NCBI GenBank assembly: GCA_038502055.1
Contig: JAXRKN010000036.1
Span: forward strand, 1,984,001 to 2,048,000
Direction of reading: 5' to 3'
From: Tanytarsus gracilentus
Lineage: Eukaryota > Arthropoda > Insecta > Diptera > Chironomidae
DNA length: 64,000 nt
A program made the position numbers and the translations under genes. This document shows positions 51,585-60,900 of this stretch, piece after piece. Position 1 is the first letter of the stretch. Each line of letters opens with the position of its first letter. The notes below the pieces were generated by a model. The model had not been told where the DNA came from and searched no databases. It saw nothing but the letters and a program-made list of their open reading frames with translations.

Positions 51585-52056
51585 TTTAATTTTCAATAAA
51601 CAACAAACCACACGCAAAGTCTTTGTGTCTTTTATCTGAACTTGGTGAGATCGCAATAAATTTGATCCTTTCGATATCGCGTCGAATTTATCACCAAAAA
51701 TGAGCTTTACTATGACTTATAATCGCAGCAATGACTTTAATATCTCCAAAGTTCTTGTGAAATTCAACTTTTTGCACTTTTCACGAATTTTTTCCTCTCT
51801 CCACTCGCGTGGATGCTTTCTTTCGCTAGTTTTACACTCTTTTGACGCTTTAAAAACAATTACGCGACACTCGAAGTCTCAATAGAGGACGAAAATAGAA
51901 TATATATTTAAGAAATTGAGAATTGACTGGGGGATTTTCAATTTTTATTATTGCAGGGGGACAATTCGAGTTTCGTGAGTGCGTTCAGTGTGAAAACTAA
52001 ATAAAAAGAAGAAATTTTTTCTCGCTAGCAACATTTCATAAAAATTAACATTTAAA
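51585..52056. promoter_or_regulatory. Divergent promoter between UBE2R and CCT2
   Basis: The 472 bp between the two start codons must contain both 5' UTRs and both promoters. No clear TATA box is visible on either side, in keeping with housekeeping promoters. I cannot place transcription starts. Confidence 0.5.
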
Positions 52057-54051
52057 ATGGTAAGTGGATTGAGTTTGATGAAATATTGAGCATAAATTGT
52101 GACTTTATCGTGATGATATTTGATTGACGATGAAATTACGCACAAATTTAACGTAAATTCATCTCAACACCGAAATACAAATTGCATGTGCGGAAGCATC
52201 GAGAATTTTTCATTTAAAATTACACAAATTCGATGAAATTCAATAGATTTTCTTAATTATCTCACACACAAATTCATAGAGCATCACTTAAGTGATTAAA
52301 TCATTTAAAAACATTTAATTTTGACAACTTTCACGAATCTCAATATTTTTGGTTATGAGTCATGCGACTAACACCTTAATTACCCTTCTTTTAGGTCTCA
52401 TTGAATCCAGTTCGAATTTTGAAGAATGAAGCAGAGGAGGAGAAAGCAGAATTGGCCCGTCTCTCGTCGTTTGTCGGCGCAATTGCTGTTGGCGATTTGG
52501 TGAAGAGTACACTGGGCCCGAAAGGAATGGACAAGATCCTTGTCTCGCACGGACGCAACGCTGGAAGTGTTGAGGTCACAAATGACGGTGCCACAATTCT
52601 CAAATCGGTCGGTGTCGATAATCCCGCGGCAAAGATTCTCGTCGATATGTCACGAGTGCAGGACGATGAGGTGGGCGATGGAACGACATCTGTTACTGTT
52701 CTTGCCGCTGAACTCCTTCGCGAAGCTGAAAAACTCATCGACTTGAAGATTCATCCGCAGACAATTATCGCTGGATGGCGCATTGCCAATGATGTTGCAC
52801 GTGATGCACTCACAAACTTCGCTCAAGATCATTCCGGCGATGCTGAGCGATTCAAGGAGGATTTATTGAACATTGCACGAACAACGCTCAGCTCAAAGAT
52901 TTTGTCGCAACATAAAGAGTATTTCGCGAAACTCGCTGTCGACGCTGTGCTCCGTCTTAAGGGCTCTGGCGAATTGACAGCAATTCAGTTGATCAAAAAG
53001 ACGGGTGGCACATTGGAGGACTCTTTCCTCGATGAGGGCTTCTTGTTGGACAAGAAACCAGGCGTTCATCAACCAAAGCGCATTGAGAATGCAAAAATTC
53101 TTATCGCCAACACGCCCATGGACACTGACAAGATCAAAGTTTTCGGATCTCACATTAAAGTCGATTCAATGGCGAAGATCGCTGATCTTGAGATGGCCGA
53201 GAAAGAGAAGATGAAAGACAAAGTTAACAAGATTCTCAATCACAAGTGCAATGTTTTCATTAATCGACAATTGATTTACAATTATCCCGAACAACTCTTT
53301 GCCGATGCAAATGTGATGGCCATTGAACATGCCGATTTTGATGGAATTGAACGTCTTGCTCTCGTTACTGGAGGAGAAATCGTTTCCACTTTCGACAATC
53401 CAGAACTTGTCAAGTGAGTTTTTACTTAATACATTTAAGAACATTTAAACAGAGTTATTTTATTTTAGATTGGGCACTTGCGAAGTGATTGAACAAGTTA
53501 TGATTGGAGAAGATACTTTGTTGAGATTTAGCGGCGTTAAATTGGGCGAGGCATGTACGATTGTCATTCGTGGTGCAACTCAGCAAATTATTGATGAAGC
53601 AGAGCGTTCATTGCACGATGCTCTCTGTGTGTTGACAGCGACAGTAAAGGAATCGAGAATTGTTTATGGAGGCGGATGTTCCGAGTCATTAATGGCTGCT
53701 GCCGTTATGAAAAAAGCAAGTGAAACTCCCGGCAAGGAAGCGATTGCAATGGAAGCATTCGCTCGTGCACTTAGCCAGCTCCCAACAATTATCGCTGACA
53801 ATGCTGGTTATGATTCAGCTCAACTTGTCTCCGAATTGAGAGCCCTACATACTCAAAGTGTCTGCACCATGGGATTAAATATGGATAAGGGAAAAGTTGG
53901 TTGCATGAAAGAGCTTGGCATCACCGAATCGTTTGCTGTTAAACGTCAAGTTTTAATGTCGGCCAGTGAAGCCGCAGAGATGATTCTTCGCGTTGATGAC
54001 ATTATCAGATGTGCCCCGCGACGACGCACCCAAGATCGTCGACCATGCTAA
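52057..54051 (+). CDS. CCT2: T-complex protein 1 subunit beta, 534 aa
   Basis: Three coding exons: 52057-52059 (the ATG alone), 52395-53413 and 53469-54051, total 1605 nt. Both introns are GT-AG. The protein is a full-length group II chaperonin subunit. It has STLGPKGMDKIL and TNDGATILK near the N terminus, the nucleotide-binding GDGTTS at 95-100, RLKGSG, the beta-subunit-specific DEGFLLDKK and NAKILIANTPMDTDKIK block, GEACTIVIRGATQQ, and a C-terminal QDRRPC. Human CCT2 has 535 aa and aligns throughout. The eight-subunit TRiC/CCT ring folds actin, tubulin and other cytosolic proteins using ATP. The 335-bp first intron lies immediately after the start codon. The exon body is noticeably GC-richer than the flanking DNA. 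Confidence 0.98.
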
Positions 54052-54928
54052 GCACTTTTCACAATTAATATTTTTATAATACTTACCAACACCCGCATAT
54101 GTTTTTTTCCTTAGCATTTTCTCTTGCGCATCAACACACGAAATATCAATTTTTGTAATCAGTAATTAATTCTTCAAATCACTCATCACCGCTAATTTAA
54201 TAAAAATTTTAATGCCTTCTAAAAAACAACTTTTTTAAAAATCTTTAAATATTTGAAATTTCCCGCACAATTTTCATCGTCCGATAGGTTGGGCAATGTG
54301 GGCATTTTCGAATAATTAATTTCAAATTTTTTGAATTAAATGAGGAATGACTTGCAGAAATTTTTGTTTTAAATGATTTCAAATTCATAGACGTATGCTT
54401 TAAAAGTCTTTTAAACATTGAAACATTCTTAAAACTCAATTTTGAAAATGTCAATAAAGACATTTTGCCCTAATTTGTGTTACAAGCTGTTCGTTATTTA
54501 TTCAATTGCCCTAAAATGAAAATTCTCAAATATCTCGTGAATTAAACAAAATTTCGGAAAAAGTTAAAAGTAAAAGTTTTAGAAAATTAAATTTAAAACT
54601 TTAATAAAACTAAATCAAATCTTAAAATTTTTATTTACTGAGATATTTCATAAATTAACTTTTCGTCTCACAATCGCGTCATCAACCCTAAAGTTTTTCA
54701 AATGACTTTAGAAAATTTTCGTCTCATTTTAATTTTTCAATTTTCTTAACTTAAGTTTTATCTCACTTAATCAACGTAAATTCGCATAAAACTGGTGCCG
54801 TCTTTAAGATAACTCTTCTCGAATTATGAAAGTGACAAAGGAAACATAGAAAACTAGCGACAAATAGGCAAAAAATTGATTTAATAAATTGCGCATTAAA
54901 GAAGAAGAAGAAAAAAGTTTAATTAAGA
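54052..54928. other. CCT2 3' UTR, spacer and phosphorylase kinase promoter
   Basis: AT-rich DNA without a convincing frame. It contains the probable CCT2 poly(A) signal at 54199-54204 and must contain the promoter and 5' UTR of the next gene in its right part. A purine run (GAAGAAGAAG) lies just before the next start codon. Confidence 0.5.
54199..54204 (+). terminator. Poly(A) signal of CCT2
   Basis: AATAAA about 148 bases after the CCT2 stop codon. Confidence 0.5.
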
Positions 54929-57900
54929 ATGCGATCCAGATCAAATTCGGGCGTGCGTCTTGATTACTATCAGCGCATTGTTCATCGCTTGATTTTAGCA
55001 CATCAGCAGCCAGTTACTGGATTGTTTCCGGCTAGTCCTGCAAACCACCACGCATGGGTGAGTCTAAAGTGAAATGTTTATTACTTTAGCGCAATTTAGA
55101 AGTGAAGATAATTTTGATAACGAAATCGAGTAAGCGCTGTTTGTTTTATTTTGAAAAAAATATAAAATATTTCAGACATAATTTTTAAAGGTCACTTATG
55201 TCATGAACTCGCATTTCTGCTTAATCAAGTGTTTTAACAATAAAATGCGCTCTTAACTGGTTTAATTGATTAAACAACTAATTAATATTAATTTTAGTTC
55301 TTGAAATCTGAATGACACACAATCCTTTCAATATAAATTATTTTTACTTTATTCACAATTTTTAAAATCACATTGACCTCCGCCTATAAAGCATGAATGA
55401 AAATTTGATAAAATACTTAAAAACGATGCTGACCTCATTTCAGATTCGCGATAATGTCTACTGTATTTTGGCGGTTTGGGGCCTATCGATGGCCTACAAA
55501 AAAATTGCCGATCAAGATGAAGATCGAGCAAAGGCTTATGAGTTGGAGCAAAGCTGCGTGAAGCTCATGCGAGGATTATTGCTAGCGATGATGAGACAAA
55601 AGGAAAAAGTGGAAAGATTTAAAATCACCCAGAATCCACTCGATTCGCTGCATGCAAAATACTCGAGCAAGAATGGCCAAGTCGTTGTACGCGATGATGA
55701 ATGGGGACATTTGCAGATCGATGCCATTTCATTGTATCTTCTCATCTTGGCACAAATGACCGCTTCGGGCTTGCAAATTGTCTTCTCACTCGATGAGGTT
55801 TCTTTCATCCAAAATCTCGTTTTCTATATCGAGAGTGCGTATTGCATCCCTGACTACGGTATTTGGGAGCGTGGTGATAAATCAAATCACGGACAACCAG
55901 AGTTGAATGCGAGTTCCATTGGAATGGCAAAGGCAGCTCTCGAGGCAATGAATGAACTTGACTTGTTTGGTGCGCGTGGTGGACCGGCATCGGTCATTCA
56001 CGTTCTCGCCGATGAAGCTCACAAGTGTCAGGCAGTTTTGCAATCAATGTTGCCTCGCGAATCAAACAGCAAAGAACTCGATTCTGGTTTACTTTCAATC
56101 ATTGGTTTTCCAGCCTTTGCCGTTGATGATCCTCAGCTGATTGAAGAGACACGCGAAGCAATTACTGGTCGCCTCCAAGGTCGATATGGTTGCAAGCGGT
56201 TCCTTCGTGACGGCTATAAAACTCCGCGTGAAGATAATTCACGACTCTACTACGAACGTTGGGAATTGAGAATGTTTGAGAACATTGAGTGTGAATGGCC
56301 GCTTTTTTTCTGCTATCTGATTCTTAATCACGCGTTTCAAGCAGATAAAGATCAAGTATCGGAATATGTACAGAAGTTGGAGGATATTATGGTGAAGTCT
56401 GATGAGGGTATTAAATTAGTTCCTGAGCTTTACACTGTACCCCATGACTCTGTTAACAATGAGTATAAGCAGCCCGGTTCAAGCGTAAGAAATCCGATTG
56501 GAAGGGTAAGTTGAAGAAATATTTAATAAAATCTTGGCTTTAACAGTTAACTTTTGTAGACTCCATTTTTGTGGGCGCAATCTCTCTACATCCTAGGAAA
56601 GTTACTTCAGGAAGGATTTTTAGCTGTCGGTGAGCTCGATCCGCTCAATAGACGTTTGGGTGCTCAAAAGAAGCCTGACGTAAGTTATTAGCATATATCT
56701 AATACATTTTTTTAATTACTCTAATTTTCACAGGTTGTTGTTCAAGTTGTCATCCTTGCCGATGACGACGAAATTAGAAATAAACTCGCTGATCACGGTT
56801 TCAATGTTCAAACCGTCTCCGAGGTAGCACCTATCGAAGTTCAGCCCGCACGTGTGCTTAGTCATCTCTACACGTATCTCGGACGTAATAAGAAACTCGG
56901 TCTGACCGGTCGTAAATCGAGGGATGTTGGTATTCTAAGCACCAGCAAGCTCTATTCATTAAAAGACAGGATTTTTGCATTCACGCCGCAAGTATGATAG
57001 CAAAATATAATTGGAAAAGTTTTTTTTTCGGAATGATCTTCTCGCTCGCTCTCTCTCTATGTGTGGCAATTTCATAATGCACATTATTAAACTGGACACG
57101 AGGAAGTGAGATAGAGAGAGAAGAACTCTTCCGTCAATAAAGTTTTTTTTGCGATGAAGTCACGTTTTCAGAGAGTTACTGAAATAATTCATAACGAAAG
57201 TTTATCTTATGGAATTGATGATTCACATATTTATGTTCTAAATTTATCGCCAAAATTAAGAGAATAAAGTCTCTTAATAGTTCTCGAGTTACTTATAGTG
57301 AAAACGTGACATTGTCGCATATGAATTGGAAGTGGAGGGGTTGGATTGTAAATTATGTTAAATATCTTTCTGTTGCTTTTCCAAAGTCTTTAAAAAAAGT
57401 TTAAAAAATATAATATTTGACATAGTTTACACAACTACCACCTCCCGCTTAAGTGGCATCGAACAATAATATTTCAATATTTTTTTCATGAGCTCGCTTT
57501 TCAAACAAAAGCAATTTTATTAAATGAACAGAGCGACCTCAATTAAATTAACAGGTCATCAGATCATGATGATGATTGCTGCAAAAAAAAATTCTTTTAA
57601 AGTAATCAAGGCAAAAGTATTTGTGTACTGACCAAAAAAATCATTTTTATAGTTTTCCGATTTAACAAGGTTTTATATTGCATCCGATAACGAATTGATG
57701 ATTGACATTTTAAAAGGGGAAATAAGTTTCTTAAAATCTGCATGGGCCAGTCTTCTTGGCAGGCCTTTGATCACGCTGGTGTTGAAAAGTATTCAATTAG
57801 GTTAGCATAATTCATCACAATTTGAATTAATTATTTTATTGTGTCCTCTCTATGTCAGATATTTCTTCACTAACATCCCTCCTTCACACATAAACGATAT

Positions 57901-60900
57901 TTATGTCTCATCGTTGCGTTGTGATTTTTTTTCATTCTTTAGAAAATAATGGGTGCCTCAATTTAAATTCATGAATTCTTTTGATTGCGATTCTTTGCTC
58001 GCATAAGATGACTTTTGACCGTAAAGTGAATTTTTAAGAATTGTTTGTTGAAATCAGAATTTTTCATCTTTCTCTTAGGAAAAACTTTTCATACCTTCAC
58101 TCACATTGCTTGTTCGAATTGAATAAAGTCCCTGTGCTCCATTAAAAATGGAATTATTCATGAAATTAACACCTTAAACGAATCCAATTTACCATCAACG
58201 GAATTCATGAATTTGTAGGCGTTGCGAAGAAAGCGAAAAGAATTTTTTCGTTTGATTCACATTTCGACACGTTTTCTGTGTCCTTTGGGGTGAAGTGTAC
58301 AGTCGATCCAAATTGAATTAATTTAACTCAATACTAATTCTGGAATTGATATTAACAATTTTCTGTGAGGTCATGATGTACACTTTCTTCCACTTTTTAT
58401 CTTGCCGTACTCACAGCCGAGACATTAAAAATTAAAATTTTAAAATCCACCCAGGTCATTGAATGAAATTAAAGATTTTTTCTCGCTCTTTGAAATGGTA
58501 AAAAAATTTAATTTCATTCGAATGAAATTCCTTTTCATCCAATTCATTGTCTTAATAGTTTTTTTTTATTCCCTAAATTGCATGCAAAAAATCTCAAATT
58601 AATTTTTTTTTATAGAGTTTTTGCCTTTTATCTTACTCACTAAAAGCACACCCTTGAGTGTGAGTAGAAATTAAAACAAAATTGTCTTGACTTTACAAAA
58701 GTAGTTACAGCATTTCATTGAATAATTCATTACTGTAAATTTTTACATCTTTTTTTATTAAGGAAATTAAATTGATGCAGAAATAATTGGGACAAAAATG
58801 AAAAAATGAATAATTGAAAAACTATATTGGAATATATAAAAAAAACTTATTTAAATTTTAAGGTTAACACTAGAAATTAAATTTTTTTTTATCATGAACA
58901 TTTTCCTTCCTTCAAAAAAAAATCATAAACTTTCAAGAACTTTGATTATGATGAGTACTACACAACTAGAGACCCCGATCTGCTGGCAAGCAATTTCACA
59001 ACAAATTTAGCATATCTAGCTGCTAGCTGGCGGCATTTGTTAGGACGACCTCTTTGTGTACTATTGGTAACACATTCGCTTTTAGGTAATTTTATTTTTC
59101 CTGCCTCCATTCACATCCTTCTAAAATACTTCTTTTTATATTATTTAATTTGCCCTTATCGAAAAGATGTTTACTTTTTTTTCTTCTAATTTTATTATAT
59201 CGCCTTTTATTGTGAGCGTTTTATTATTATTTTTTCTATTCATTGGATAAAAGCGAAAAGAAAAAATTGAAAATAATCAACTGCACAATGAAAATACACA
59301 GCACGAGCTTTGAGCTTTTTTTTCGGGCTTCTTTTTTGTCAATGTTTGTTACTATACCTTATTTTTTTCCAAGGCTTCTTACACATATACAGGACTAAAA
59401 GCCTCCTAAGGAATATTTTCCTGCAAGTAAAAATTAATTTTGTAGAATGCACGAGGAAAAAACTTGATTGTGTATTTTACAAAATTTAAAAAAATCTTGG
59501 ATGTTTTTTTTTCGTTCATGTCGATGTAAATTATCCAAATTCTTGCGCCATGTAAAATTCATGTAAATAACTAGAGTGCCTAATTGCATTTCGCACGAGT
59601 GTCGACAATTTTTTTTTCCTTTTGATGTTTTATGCTATTTAAAATTTCCCTAACGCATTTTCCGTTGCTTTTACTTTCTCGCTATGAAGCTTTTTAGTAA
59701 AAAGAAGAAAATTAGAAGATGGTTTTGGAATTTTTATTTTTTTTACTCCTCCGCCTTGCATGTAAATTTCCTCACGCTTTTCTCTTCCTTTAAAAACCTC
59801 ATCCATTCATGTTTTCTCCTCACTTCCCGCATGTCCATAGTCCTTAGTCCTTAATCTGATTTACAGCGACTCTCATTAAAATTTAAATTCTCGAACGTGT
59901 TTAGATCAAAACCGGATTCCATTGGCGATGGTTCAAACTATGAAGAAATTAAAATCCGGCTACATCAACGGAACGCGTGTGATGTTGGGAAATTTGGGAG
60001 ATTTCATTAACACATCTGCCATCACCGATTTGAGCTTTTTGGGTAGCCAAGAAGACGGATATCCTGACAGTGAGTTGAATGTTATGCAAATTTAACGAAT
60101 CTCTACCGATTTTTTTCTGCATTTTTATGTGTAAATTTCAGAATTAAATCCAGCAGTTCAAGCATACCTAGACGAACATCTTTTGAGGTCGATTTCGCAT
60201 AAAAACTCATTGGCCGGAATGCGTGGCCAGTCATTGAGGCCGCGCAATTTACGTCGTCGTATGTCGGTTAAGGGAGCGATAAAGAAAACTCGCTCAATTA
60301 ACGTAGACTGTGAGTACATTCCTTACCCCATCACAAGTAGTTTCCCATATAGAGCCGAAAGAGAGAATACTAAAAACATCACACCCAACATCTCGACTAA
60401 CACATCATATCCAAAATCAAATTTTCCATCTCTTTCTCTCTCTCTTTCTTTTCTTCCCCTCTGAATGTTTTGCTCTCTTTTTATCCTTAATTAATAATGA
60501 CATGCAGCCGAGACACTTGGAATGGAAGGTAATGTTACTGAAAGAAGACTATCAGTTGCCATAACACCCTTGTGGTTAGATTCTAGCGCTAACTCAACTG
60601 TCCCACCGCCGCCGCCGACCACATCGCCCCCTGAAAATCGTGAGGTTACGCCACGTCCCGAAACCTCCGAAGAAGGCCTTCCACCAAGTAAAGTCCAAAT
60701 CCAGGCATCAACTGATATGCCACGAATCATTATTCCAACACGTCATCGCGTTGGACAGTCGGAGACCAACTTTGAGAACACTGAAGTTGAGGAGCTCCTC
60801 GCTATGTTGCGCGAAACTGAGAATCTCGAAGATCAAGGCGACATTTTGCAATATTTGGTGGACACGCAAGGATTGGACTTTAACACAGGTGAATATTGTC

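Noticed and set aside
52393..52738. Minus-strand frame opposite CCT2
   Set aside because: It is an antisense shadow of the GC-richer CCT2 exon, rich in Ser/Arg/Thr with no domain.
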